DNA from: Alopecurus myosuroides
Taxonomy: Eukaryota; Streptophyta; Magnoliopsida; Poales; Poaceae
DNA length: 64,000 nt
Assembly: GCA_028641055.1 (NCBI GenBank)
Contig: CM054062.1
Coordinates: 178,704,726-178,768,725 of the forward strand
Direction of reading: 5' to 3'
Shown here in pieces: positions 11,302-22,245 of the stretch (positions are counted from its first letter, which is position 1; every line of letters begins with the position of its first letter). A model generated the notes under the pieces. The model worked only from the letters and a program-made list of their open reading frames with translations. It was not told where the DNA came from and did not search any database. The position numbers were made by a program, and so were the translations under genes.

Positions 11302-12756
11302 AAGAACGAGGCAGCAGATGCGCTCGCAAGACTCGGCTCGCGCAGAGAGCCGGTTCCACCCAATGTTTTCCTGGACGAGTTATGGCGGCCATCTGTTAAA
11401 ACCGAGTCTGGGGAAGAGGTGGCTAACCAAGACCCGGATTTGGAGCTCGTGGCCACGGTACGTGTTGTTCCCGAGTGGACAGAGCCGTTTTTAGCTTATC
11501 TATTGCGGGGCGAGTTACCACCACAGGAAGTTTTAGCAAGGCAAATTCTGAGACGAGCAAAGGGCTATTCCATCATCAATGGAGAGTTATATAAAAGGAG
11601 TGCATCAGGAGTCTTTTTACGCAGTGTGGCACCAGAAGAAGGCCGGCAGATCTTGAAGGGAATCCACGAAGGATATTGTGGGCATCATGCCTCCACAAGG
11701 TCCCTTGTGGCCAAAGCATATCATCGCGGTTTATTTTGGCTCACAGCCTTAGCAGACGCGGAGCGCTTGGTGGCAAGGTGCAATGGATGTCAAAGGTACG
11801 CTCGCCAAATCCATGTGCCGGCTATGGAATTGCAAACAATCCCGCTGACCTGGCCGTTCGCTGTTTGGGGTATGGATATGGTGGGCCCCTTCCACATGTC
11901 ACCGTGCAAAAAGACTCATCTTTTGGTAGCTATTGACAAGTTTACCAAGTGGGTTGAAGTTATGCCAGTTACCAATTGCGAAGCAATCACAGCAGTCAAG
12001 TTCTTAAAAAGGATCATCTACAGGTTTGGGTATCCTCATAGCATAATAACAGACAATGGAACCAACATGTCCCTTGGCGCGATGGAAAAAATCTGTGGGA
12101 ACAATGGTATCCGGCTTGACATAGCCTCAGTAGCCCGTCCACAAGCTAATGGACAAGTGGAGAGAGCAAACCAGGAATTACTTCATGGGTTAAAGCCACA
12201 GCTGCGGGTCCCGTGCATCAGAGCTGCTGGAGCATGGGTGGAGGAGTTACCATCAGTGGTTTGGGGAATTAACACTACAGCTAACAGATCCACTCAGATG
12301 ACCCCTTTTTTCAGGGTTTATGGTGCAGAGGCGGTATTGCCGAGTGACATTATTCACGACTCTCCCCGAGTGTCGGCTTACGCCGAGGTGGAGAATGAGA
12401 AGACCCGGCAGGATGCCGTGGATATGCTAGAAGAGCACAGAGAACAAGCCTTGGAGAGATCAGCCATATATCAGTAGGATCTGAGGAGATATCACAGCCG
12501 GCGAGTCAAAACCCGGGTCTTCCAGGAAGGAGACCTGGTATTGCGCCTGGTACAGTCAAAGGAAGGAAAACATAAGATATCTCCACCATGGGAAGGACCG
12601 TTCATCATAAGCCGGAATCTGCACAATGGATCATATTACTTGATAGATGCAAGGGAAGAGTCGGATACTGTCAATGACACCGCTCATACCACTTCATCTA
12701 TTCAAGAGAGGGAAAGACCATGGAACGTGGCTCAGTTACGTCCCTACTACACCTAG
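11302..12756 (+). pseudogene. pol: Integrase of element 2
   Basis: Inserts the DNA copy into the chromosome. It continues in the frame of reverse transcriptase. The zinc-binding HHCC region includes HEGYCGHH and CNGCQRY. The core has the catalytic triad in GMDMVGPF, ITDNGTNM and GQVERAN, with 35 residues between the second Asp and the Glu. A TAG at 12475-12477 interrupts the C-terminal part. The frame resumes with RRYHSRRVKTRVF, GDLVLRLVQ and the terminal RPWNVAQLRPYY. No chromodomain is present, as expected for the Tat lineage. Confidence 0.92.
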
Positions 12757-13897
12757 ACTAGACTAGACTTACAAGTGGAACTACACGATGTAACAGGCAG
12801 CAGGTTTCAGACACACTCTTTTCCTATCCAGGGTACCTAAGGGGACTGGAGGGTTTTTAATGAAGCGGCTTGCTGACCTAACCTTTCTCATGTCAATAAA
12901 GAGATGGTTAAACCATGATATTGTTTCTTTCTTACGTGCTTTGTCAAGTTTTTATATTCCTGTTCGTACTTTATGTTTGCTTATTCCCTGTCAGGTAAGA
13001 GTTATTTGTTTGTTTTTAGTGTATTAGTCCTTCTAGTAAGTTATATATATCTAGGTCTTGGGGGCTGATTGCTTAAATAGCACAGTTGCAAACTCAAAGA
13101 CCCGGCCATGATGCCATTAAGTTGTAAGGACTGATTACTTGGAATAAGTACGGTTACAATCTTATAACCGGACAATAGAGCCAAATTTTCTTGATTTCTC
13201 TTGCTTAAGCTCGATCTGACTCGCAATAACGTGGCATGCTTTGCTAGCGTGTAATTACAATCAGTCATGATGCCCATTGGGACTTGCCTGACCCTGTTTT
13301 TATACAGTTATAGCAGCATTGATTATCCACGCGAAAGCCGGCTTACAGCAAAGAGGATCAAAAGGGTCATCCAAACCACAAGTTATGCAGAGTACAAGGT
13401 TAACAGCCGGAAACTCGCAATATATTAAGCATAACTTCAAACCTATGTGAGTAACTCTAGGGTTTGGGCCTTAGCAGAAACAGTTTGCTCTTTTGAAAAC
13501 TCCAAACCCCTAGACTCAGAAATTCGTGCCTTGGGGACTTGGGAATTTGAAAAAAGTAACAAATTGTCTAGCTATTAAGCTTAAAAACCCAAATATCCGA
13601 GTCTTGGGGACTTGGGGATTTAGAAAAAATCCACTTGTCAAAACCCCCGAGACCCGGAAACCGAGTCTCACAAAAGGAAAAATAGCGAAAGTCGGAAAAT
13701 CAGCAACGAAAAGTTTAAAGCTAGTAAATATCAAATCCATGCAAAAGGCCAGAAGGGCCACAAGAGCTATTAAGGTTTTAGCGTATTACAAACCGAGGGA
13801 GTAGTATCGAAAAGTGCACAGGCGCACTATTAAAAGAATAATTGTTTTACATGCCCATTGGCCGAATAAAGTGTTTGAGGCAGTGAAAAGTGAAACT
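12757..13897. other. Spacer between pol and the antisense gene of element 2
   Basis: Non-coding. It holds at least two purine-rich tracts resembling the element's polypurine tract: CTTGGGGACTTGG near 13530 and CTTGGGGACTTGGGG near 13600. A related CTTGGGGGCTGA occurs near 13058. No conserved protein was found on either strand. Confidence 0.55.
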
Positions 13898-16800
13898 TCA
13901 CTCGGCATCCTTCGCCGAGTCTTCAATGTTGTCCTTGGCAGCCGGATCATGGACTTGCTCTTCAGCGGTCTTCTCAGCACCTTTACCTGGATTGGCAGCA
14001 GAGTCGGCGCGAGCTGGTGGACGGAGAGCCGGCGTAGATGAGGAAGGCGCATTGTCGGCCTTAGCCCTTCTCTTGGCAGCTTCCTCCCTCTTCTTGGCAG
14101 ATTCCGCCTTCCACTTCTCCAACATGTCAAAGGGCTTGGGCAGATCCGCTTTGATCGGCTTATCTTCAGCATCATAAGGCGTAACAATCCTGTTTAGCTC
14201 CAGACTGTCGGCGATCAAGCTCGCCGAGTGACGCACTTCAGTTTGGATAGCTTTAAAATTCTTGGCGGAAAATTTGGAGCCGTCGAGGTTGAACTCGGGA
14301 AACCCGGCCACGAGCTTTGTCGGCTCAAGCTTTGGAAAATAAGCCTTGGCCAGCATAAGCCCGCGGGTTACCCCAACCCGGCACGAAGAACGCTTCCAGA
14401 TATCGATCCACTCGGGGATAGTGGAACACGCTTCAAGTAAAGTATCCAAGCCACAATAGCCCATAGCCGGCTACTGCACAGCCTCCAGAATCCACTTGGT
14501 GCCGGCAGAAAACTGTCGGATAACGCCTTTCAGTGTCTTCAACTTCTCAATGTCATCTTCGTCTGGGGCAGCATCACCCGGACCTGCAGTATAATAGGAT
14601 AAATTAAAGCAATAACATTCGGGTATCGTACGCAATGGAAAACCCGGGTTACAATTAGCAAGTTATAAATGTTTACCGAGCAGAGCGCGGTACGTATCGG
14701 CAACTTGAGCCGACAGCTTCTTCAGCGCATTTTCGGCATTGTGGTATTTCTTCTTGTACCTTTTTACATCTTTATCGAGGTTCTCTACTTCAACTTCAAG
14801 CTCGGCACGCAGCTTTGTCTCGGTCTCAAGAAGCTGGTTGGTTTTGGCCAACACCTCCTCGGACCGGGTCACCTGTGCCTGTGGAGGAAGGAAAAGTAAA
14901 GGTTAGTCGGATATAAGAAAAAGGCGGATATAAAGGGAAGTACCGAGTAAACTATGCCTAGTTAAACTCGAAACTTGGGGACTAGATGAGTATATGCACA
15001 ATGTTGATCAGGATTACCTGGTGCTCAGCAGCCATGGCCTCCAGGATATCTCTCTCGGTGGTCTTCAAAGCAAAGAGCGTCCATCATTTCTTCATAGGAG
15101 AGGTTGCCGAGCTCCAGCTTGGAAGAACCAGGATCCTAGTTACCCGGAAGCGGGGTTCTCTCCTTCTTAGGGGTGGACACCCGGGTCGTTTGGGTGTTGG
15201 GAGTGGGATAACTCCTTCCTGTGCCAGGATCACGAAGTCGTCATACCCGGGTGTGTGCGAGGGGATCGGATACTCGGCCTCCTGCTCGGTCGGATCTTTC
15301 AGCAGGACTTCTTCTTCTTTTTCTTCAGCGCCGCCAGCCGCGGCCTTCACAGTATCTACCGGATCCTCCATCACCGGGTCGTCCACGTCCATATCGTCCG
15401 GGTCACTGGTGGTGACCTTGGCTCTGAGGAAAATAAAAGGAGCAGTTAGCATATGATGAATGAAACTTATGGAAAGCGTTGGTATATCGAATAGCAAGAG
15501 AGGTAGCTTACCCGGTGTTCACGAAGAAATCCGCCGGAAGATCGTTGCTAGACCCGGAGGAGGCTGTCAAGGGGTCCGAAAGTGAGACCCGGAATTGTCC
15601 AGCTAGTGGATGATTGGGAGAAGGATGTCTTTGAGGAGAATTGGAAGGATGGGTCTGGGGAATACCGGCACGGCGAGCTGGGGACGAAGGGATACCCGGG
15701 TTGAGAGGGTCATCACCCGGGGAGTTCTGGGTTACCCTGCGCTTGACTGGAGCGGGTTCCTTCAAGTGTGGCGAATCGGACAAGCGTTGGTTAAGCTCGC
15801 ACATGTTAGCGAATGAATATGGTTTGGAGGCGATAGAGGAATACGGAACCTTGAATACTACCCTTCGGGGCTTCCTCTTAGCTCCAATTTCGACGTCCGA
15901 CTGAGTCTCCTCCTTATCCTCCAACTCTGGAAAATATAGCGTATTGTCGGAAAAAGGATAACAAGTTGGAGATATAAGATAACGGAATGGAAATAAGTGA
16001 AACCCGGATGTTACCTTCATCCGAGTCAGCCGGCTCCTCGTCCTCTTCCGAGTTTTCGGAAGGAGGGGGGTCTCGATCTTCCAGAAAGCGCTATCTTCCT
16101 GAGTTAAAGGTACAGTGATAAAAGTTAGTGATTATATCCGAAAAATATCGGATAAAGAGTAAGGTCCGGATCTTACTGCTGGAGCCGGTTTATCCCGCGT
16201 GTAGGGTTCCAGGCCGGCTATAGTCCGGATCACGTCCATCTTCTCGGTCAGGAAGTTTTTGATAATCTTGTTCGCGTCCGCTGCCGGGTAATTCCTCAGC
16301 GAGTAATGAAGGGAATCCGTGACGTGCCCGGAGTAATCACACATGAGTTTGGGCCGTACGGCGTTGGGTTGGATCCAAAAAGTTACCCAGGTTTTGACTA
16401 AGTTAAGCCCAAGAAGGCCTTGGGCCGAGAGTACTGCGAGCTTGGTGAGGAGGGGCTGGATAGATTGGCGATCCGACTCAGAGGCATAGGAGCTAAGATT
16501 GTCGGAGAGAATGAGGAGATCTTCGGAGAAACCCGGCAATGTCTTTTCGCCGGGTGAGGAGGTGTCCTGGCAATAGAAATAGGTCTTTTGCCAGTGTTTG
16601 ACATGGGAGTTAAGGCTCAGAGTTGGCATTAAGGAAATCTTTCTTCTTTGGATAGAAACCCCCCCCCCCCCCGCAAACCAGGAGGACCCCGTCGCCGCTT
16701 TCGCGGCACGGTTTGCACTGGAATAGCTCAAGAAAGAGTGCGAGGTTTGGAGGAATGCATAGGTATGATTCGCACAAGACAATGAAATGGGTGATGTTGA

Positions 16801-17125
16801 GCATGGAATTGGGTCCTATATCGAAAACTCGGAGACCGTAATGGTTCAGCAATTCGCGGAAGAAAGGGTGACCCGGGGGACGAAAACCCCGGATCATGTG
16901 GTCTACAAAGCATATTACCTCATCTATACCCGGGGTAGGCCGAGTCTCATCCCCAGGAATGCGCCAGTGAATATCTTCTCGAGCGGGCAAGACGCCCGAC
17001 TCTGCTAGCTTGTCCAATTTGGCCTTGGTCACCGTCGATCTCGCCCAATTGGCGGAGATCGACTGACTCGGTTTCGCCTTAGCCGGCTGTTTCCCCTTTG
17101 TTTTCGTGCTGGCTTTGGGTGCCAT
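13898..17125 (-). pseudogene. Antisense gene (aORF) of element 2, Transposase_28 type
   Basis: Reads leftward from ATG 17125 (MAPKASTKTKGK), convergent with pol. Exon 1 holds the conserved block (GFRPPGHPFFRELLNHYGL, DIGPNSMLNI) and then, in a shifted frame, HVKHWQKTYFYC. A run of 14 C (16659-16672 on the plus strand) encodes a glycine run, and a frameshift lies just downstream near 16615. Later exons with plausible splice sites are about 16099-16017, 15928-15508, around 15420-15084, a coiled-coil exon around 14872-14663 and a last exon ending at 13898. The C-terminus is Ala/Lys-rich. The function is unknown. Confidence 0.72.
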
Positions 17126-17732
17126 GGGCGTAATCTAAAAACAAGAGACAAAATGCAAGGTATAGGCGACTTGAGACCCCGAAAATGATAACTATCCGAC
17201 TCAGTGAACAACACTTGCGAGAAATTTTGGCAGATTGGATCGGGGCGGAAATTTTTACGAGGAAATTTGTGGTTACAAGTGATGGGGATGCGCTGTGAGG
17301 TGAGCTGTTGAATTCAGATCAAGCACTGGTTGTGGAAGAATGGGGTGTGAAGTATTCAGCTAATAGGAAACAAGAACGGCATCTAGGAGCGGAACCAGAT
17401 CCAATCTAATCGAGCAAAATTGAAAGTGAGATCCATGGATTAAGTTGGCTTACCGGTGGGATCGGAGAGGAGATCGCAGCGGCGGCAGATGGCGCGACGG
17501 CAGCAATCCTTGGAGATCTCCGGTGAGCTGCTCGAGGGTGCGGCGGCGGAGGTCAACGGAGGCGTCGCGGGGACGGATGCGGCGTGCGGACGGCGGCGGC
17601 CTGCCTCCGGTGATGTACTCGTGGACGGCGCGGCGGCGCGGGCTCGAGCTCGAAGAAGAGGGCGCTGAGAGGAAGTGGAGATGAAGGGATTGGGGGAAAT
17701 GAAGTACTGGGTCTAGGGTTACCCCCTGAACA

Positions 17733-17744
17733 CCTACTTATAGG
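17733..17744 (-). promoter_or_regulatory. TATA-like box of the element 2 antisense gene
   Basis: On the minus strand CCTATAAGTAGG lies about 610 bp upstream of the ATG at 17125. The interval is a C/T-rich leader that may contain an intron. A similar box precedes the antisense genes of elements 1 and 5. Confidence 0.5.
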
Positions 17745-17747
17745 TGC

Positions 17748-18131
17748 GGGGTGGAACGCCCTAGGTCTAAGCGGCGGGAGCCAAATTTTCGGGAAAAAAG
17801 ATAATTAGCCGGATTTCTAGGGATAAGCATTGAAGGCACCCGTTACGAGATATCCGGAAAAGATCGAAACAGATTATAAGCGCGATATTCGGACCGACAG
17901 GCGAGTGATGTGAGTCCGAGTCTTGTGTGCTTTCTCGGAGTGTTAACCCGGGAAAGTAATACTAGTTTCGGGGAAAGTCGGGTTACCATATGGACCACCT
18001 ACAGAGTTAGGCCTGGCTATTATCAAAGCATCCTAACCCGGTATTTTATGAACTTGTATGTTTATTATTTTGCAGGGAATAGCGTGCGCTTCACGGTTGA
18101 CCCTGCGAAGCCCAAGCTATTCTGGGACTAC
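17748..18131. other. Region before the 3' LTR of element 2
   Basis: Non-coding. The 3' end, TCTGGGACTAC (18121-18131), is a weak polypurine tract in the place where plus-strand synthesis would start. Nothing else was recognised. Confidence 0.5.
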
Positions 18132-18596
18132 TGATGGAGGGATGACAACCCGGTAGGCCAATGCCAAGGTGTAACTCGGCCCAAAGGGAACCGCGCAAGA
18201 CCCGGCTCAAGGAAAAGGAGTTTCTGGAAGTCCCAAGTAGTAGTGTAGGCCTCGTAACCCTGCTTGTGGGTTACGAAAACGAAATCTAGGGTTTGTATGC
18301 GGTGACTGGGTAGGACTCCGAGTGTGCCTTGGAGGGGAAGCCAGGGGGCCGGGTAAGATATAAACCGGCTCCTAGGGTCAGAAAGAACACGAGCTTCACC
18401 AGATATTCGAGTATCCTTGTAACACGAGAGCTAATATTGTAACCCTAGATCGGAGACTCGGCGACTTGATTGCCAGAGCTACCAGATCGATTGACTGCAT
18501 GGTTTCCCTTGAGCTAAACCCTCTCCCAAACACCAGAGTCGATTTACCCCAAGATAAGTTACGCCTGGTAACGTCTGCCGTGATTATCCCACGACA
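18132..18596 (+). repeat. 3' LTR of element 2
   Basis: 465 bp from TGATGG to ACGACA, followed by the duplication GTATT. It is the full-length version of the LTR; the 5' copy lacks its last 26 bases. A TATA-like GATATAAACC lies at 18357-18366. Confidence 0.92.
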
Positions 18597-18601
18597 GTAT
18601 T

Positions 18602-18998
18602 AGTCTTGCCATTTATATCCACCATAGTGTTACTTGCCAATACATTAAATTGTATTGACTCCCTTGTGGCTGCATATTCCATATTGCAGATGTTTCTGAA
18701 GACGAGTGACGATTTCGTTTAGGATCTCGAGACTATCGCCAACATGTTTTGTCTGTGGCACATGAAGAAGATGGGCTCAATGTTGTTCTATGCTTTCCGT
18801 TGTATTTATTTGTTTTATGCTAGTCTTCTAAGACTATGCAAGTTGTAATATTATTTTGTAAAGACTGGATCATGCGAAGTAATAGAATTTGATGCATTTT
18901 CATGATATTTCATCTTGTACTGTGGTGCTAGCAATTAATCCAGGGACTAGCACAATAACACAGATGTTCTTACATTATTTAAATCTGGGAACGCTACA
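18602..18998 (+). repeat. Remnant of a Tekay-like LTR, right part
   Basis: Continues 4908-5598 after removal of element 2. It contains an acceptor-like TATTGCAG at 18682-18689, followed by a short frame reading DVSEDE and a stop. A T-rich tail resembles the 3' portion of other Tekay LTRs. It probably ends in GCTACA at 18998. TGAAG (18999-19003) would then be the duplication, but the left end is outside the window. Confidence 0.5.
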
Positions 18999-19712
18999 TG
19001 AAGTTCATCAAGGGGCTAGTCTGCCGCTTCGGCGTGCCCAACCGCATCATCACCGACAACGGCGCGCAATTCACAAGGGCCCTCTTGAAGTCCTACTGCG
19101 CCAACCTGGGCATCAAGATCTGCTACGCCTCCGCCGCGCATCGCGCCGCAACGGCCAGGAAGAACGTGCCAACGCTGAGATCCTCAAGGGCCTCAAGACG
19201 CAGAGCTTCAACAAGCTCATGACCCACGAAAAGAAGTGGATCGACGAGCTCCCGTCGGTCATGTGGTCAATCCGAACCACCGCAACCAAGCCCACGGGGG
19301 CAACGCCTTTCTCCCTAGTCTATGGGTACGAGGCCGTTCTCCCTGCCAAACTCAAGCTTGGCTCTCCCCGAGCCATAGCTTTCAGCGAGGACAGGCAGGG
19401 GAACTCCACGCCGAGGACTTGTTGCTTCTCAAGGAGGCAAGAACCCGAGCCGCCGCCCGCGACGCTCGGTATCAGCAAGGCCTTCGGCGCTACCACAGAA
19501 ACACCATCAGGCCACACACACTGGAGGTGGGCGACCTGGTCCTGAGGAGGATTCTCTCCCGAGAGGTCTTGCACAAGCTCTCTCCCATGTGGGAGGGGCC
19601 GTACCGGGTAACGCACGTTGCGAGACCTGGTGCGGCATGACTGGAGACTGAAGACGGCACGCCTGTGCGAAACCCGTGGAATATCCAACATATGCGGAAG
19701 GTCTACCCTTAG
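18999..19712 (+). pseudogene. Integrase fragment of the decayed Tat-lineage element
   Basis: Begins inside the catalytic core with KFIKGLVCRFGVPNRIITDNG. It continues through frameshifts with KKWIDELPSVMWSIRTTA, ATPFSLVYGYEAVLP, RRYHRNTIRPHTLEVGDLVL and a terminal NPWNIQHMRKVYP ending at 19712. The wording is typical of RIRE2-like Tat elements. At least two frame changes and one internal stop break it. The N-terminal part is missing because of the LTR inserted on its left. Confidence 0.82.
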
Positions 19713-20814
19713 TCCTTAGTTCTTGCTCGCTCGACGTGCCTCCCCTAGACCGTGGTGACGCACCCTCGAGGGGACCTCGTGATGCCACGGTAAAAACGAT
19801 GACGGGACCTCCATGAAGGTCTCAGGGGGAATCTCATCAGGCGACCGCTCGGCCGTAGAGAGCCTCTTCCCACACAAGTGGGAAGCCGCATGGCAAATAT
19901 TTGCACCTGAGCTCGCACGAGTCTCAGCCCCATGACGATGGGAGTCCCGTGTCCACACGGGGCGTCAAGTGCTTCTTGGGGGACCACACGGTCATGACAT
20001 CCCCAAGCGTGTGTTGTAGAGCCTCACCGTAGCAGCAATTTTTTTATCCCTACCAATAACACTTGTCTATCGGCAAGCCTCTCTTTCTTTCTTTGGGAGC
20101 ATGCATCTGTCACTCCTTCTCGAGGACACCTCGCGAGCGGGGGCTGGGATCTGTACCCGTACACGGGTGAGACCCAGTCAGAATAAATCCAAGTGGTAGA
20201 GCTCTGTCTAAACGGTTCGCTACCATGCACGACACCTCATCTAAGCCCTTGGTGCTGACTTCCTTTTGAGGTATCCACGAGAAGAGTGCCAGGCGCATAC
20301 TCTCGTTCACTGCAGAAAAAGCACCCACCTCCCGAAGCACCCAAGCACAAACCTTTTGCAAGAAAAAGAAGGATGCCTCAAGAGGGGCAGCAGCAAAGAC
20401 ATTTGCGGCAAGCGGCTCACCGCGACAAGCACTCTGAAGCTCCTAGAGCTAAGTCTAAAAACTCTGTTCGCTAGCTCTCCAAAGAATTCATTCGCAAATG
20501 ATAAGACAAAAAACACATTTCCTTCATATTTCATACATGAGATACATTTGAGTACATGGAAATGCTGCAGATCCATCGCGAAGACAAAAAGATGCTAGGA
20601 CCAGGAAGGAGCTACCGCCCTTCTACGACTATCAAAGGAAGAAAAACCATGGCCAACCTCGGCCAAACCCGTCTTCGCCACAGCTGTGAGACACGATCGA
20701 CCGAGGAGGAGCGATGGAGGCGACGAGGAGAAGGAGGAAGAAGAGGAGTCCATACAAAGGCTCACTGATCAGGATCGTCAAGCCCACCGTCTGGACGAAG
20801 GCACCCAAAGGCCT
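19713..20814. other. Non-coding 3' region of the decayed Tat-lineage element
   Basis: Follows the pol stop. Short frames exist on both strands, but none shows a recognisable motif. The region is presumably the 3' untranslated spacer. Confidence 0.4.
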
Positions 20815-21003
20815 TTAGCAGCTCGTTGAGCCCAGATCGTCGCTCTCCTCCTTGACGGCCGACAGATCTTCTTCGTCCTCCTCTTCAGCAACATCATATT
20901 CGTCATCGTTGTCGTCATCCTCCTCGTCACTGCTTTCGCTCTCGATGCAGCATTCCACACGTTCGCCGCAACGCCCGAAGATCTTCACAAAGAGGCGGTC
21001 CAC
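20815..21003 (-). pseudogene. Small acidic frame, possibly a fragment of an antisense gene
   Basis: A 62-residue minus-strand frame that stays open upstream to about 21057. It starts with a hydrophobic/basic part (RLFVKIFGRCGERVECC) followed by a run rich in Asp and Glu. I do not recognise the family. Its position downstream of pol and its antisense direction fit the place where other Tat elements carry an aORF. It could equally be chance. Confidence 0.25.
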
Positions 21004-21056
21004 CCCGTCAAAGCGGAGGTGGAGGACTTTGAAACAGCACTTTCGAAATCCCTAAG

Positions 21057-22191
21057 TTTTGAGTGTTTGTTAACAACATAAATGAGTTCTAAATGTGTGT
21101 GCTAATTGTTTAAAAGTTTACACATATTATCAGCACAAAAGCGTTGTCAAAGAAATGGTGAAGCAAAAAAAGATCGGGGTAATTTTTTTTGCTAAAAGTA
21201 GAGGTTTTTACTGTCCTCCGAAATGATTCTAGATTCATCCGGATTCATTTCGGATTGACCGTGAAAACCTCTGTTAGGATTCGGATCCATTCCAGGTGAT
21301 TCTGGGATCCCGATCCATTCCGGATTCATTCTGACTTTGCCGCGAAAACCTCTGTTACAATCCGGAATCATTCCGGGTCTATTCCGACATGAACGTGAAA
21401 ACCTCTGTTAGGATCCGGAATGCTCCGGATTATTCCGGATGTTCCAGATTCATTCCGGATTGTACTTAAACAGCAAGAGAAACAGCTAGTTTTTGGTGGA
21501 CCTATAAATAGAAGACCCCCTTCTTCCCCAAGGGGTAGCTCGCCCAGAATTGAATTCTCCATTGATTGAGCTCACCCACCAGGCTAGATCTCCCATTTAC
21601 TCCACCAAACTTGTTTAAAGTTGGAGGATTGAGGGAGAATCCCTAGATCTACATCTTCACCAACCGGATTTCCATTTCCCCCTCATTTGCTTGAGGGATC
21701 TTATCTAGGGTTTCCTCTTGTGGAGAACTTAGACTTCTTGCTACTCTTGGTGATTCTTGTGATTGTTGGGAGCCCCCAATTTGGTTGTGGGTGTGTGCCC
21801 CAAGATCGTTTGTAAAGGATTCGATTCCCGCCTCAAAGGGGATCAATAGTGGAAGGTGGACTGGGCCTTTGTGGCGGGGTTCATCGGAGAATAGGGTGAG
21901 GCCTTTGTGGAGTTGAATAGTCCTTTGAGGCAAAGCTCACACCCCTCCAACGAGACGTACTCCCTTAACAATGAGGAACTCAGTAATACATTGTGTCTCT
22001 GCGTGCTTCATATCGGTTACCTCGTTCCCTTCACTTTTACTTGTGCTTGTATTGTGTTTATCATTGTTCTTGTCATATAGGTAAATTCACCGTAGTTGCA
22101 TTATCTAGACAATTTACCTTTATGCCAAGCATAATCTTGAAGAAAAATTAAAATTGTTCGTAGCACCTATTTACCCCCTACTATCTGTTCA
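21057..22191 (+). repeat. 5' LTR of element 3
   Basis: It ends in TGTTCA two bases before the primer binding site. It contains several degenerate repeats of ATTCCGGATTCATTC and GTGAAAACCTCTGTTA (21230-21460) upstream of a TATA box. The left border is uncertain because no 3' copy is available for comparison. Confidence 0.6.
21502..21511 (+). promoter_or_regulatory. TATA box in the element 3 LTR
   Basis: CTATAAATAG followed by a C-rich start region. The solo LTR at 24584-26786 has the identical ten bases at 25835-25844 in a similar setting, which supports promoter function. Confidence 0.6.
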
Positions 22192-22193
22192 AT

Positions 22194-22205
22194 TGGTATC
22201 AGAGC
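22194..22205 (+). other. Primer binding site of element 3 (initiator Met tRNA)
   Basis: TGGTATCAGAGC is the complement of the 3' end of initiator methionine tRNA, the usual Copia primer. It lies two bases after the LTR end. Confidence 0.9.
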
Positions 22206-22245
22206 CTCAGCTCTTTTATCGGGCTTAACCTCCTAAGAGTTTAGT

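Larger units (their letters stand above)
5599..18596 (+). mobile_element. Element 2: complete Tat-lineage Ty3/Gypsy retrotransposon
   Basis: About 13.0 kb, flanked by the perfect duplication GTATT (5594-5598 and 18597-18601). The order is 5' LTR, primer binding site, gag, protease, reverse transcriptase/RNase H, integrase, a long 3' region with a convergent antisense gene, polypurine tract, 3' LTR. The LTRs differ by about 11 substitutions over 436 compared bases (hand count, about 2.5%). At the often-used grass rate of 1.3e-8 per site per year this means roughly one million years. Coding regions contain four in-frame stops and at least one frameshift, so the copy is not autonomous now. Confidence 0.93.
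18999..21056 (+). mobile_element. Decayed Tat-lineage Gypsy element, 3' part
   Basis: The oldest layer of the left stack. It opens in the integrase core and runs through the pol end into a long non-coding 3' region. No LTR of its own was found; the right end is set by the start of the Copia element and is approximate. Confidence 0.6.
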
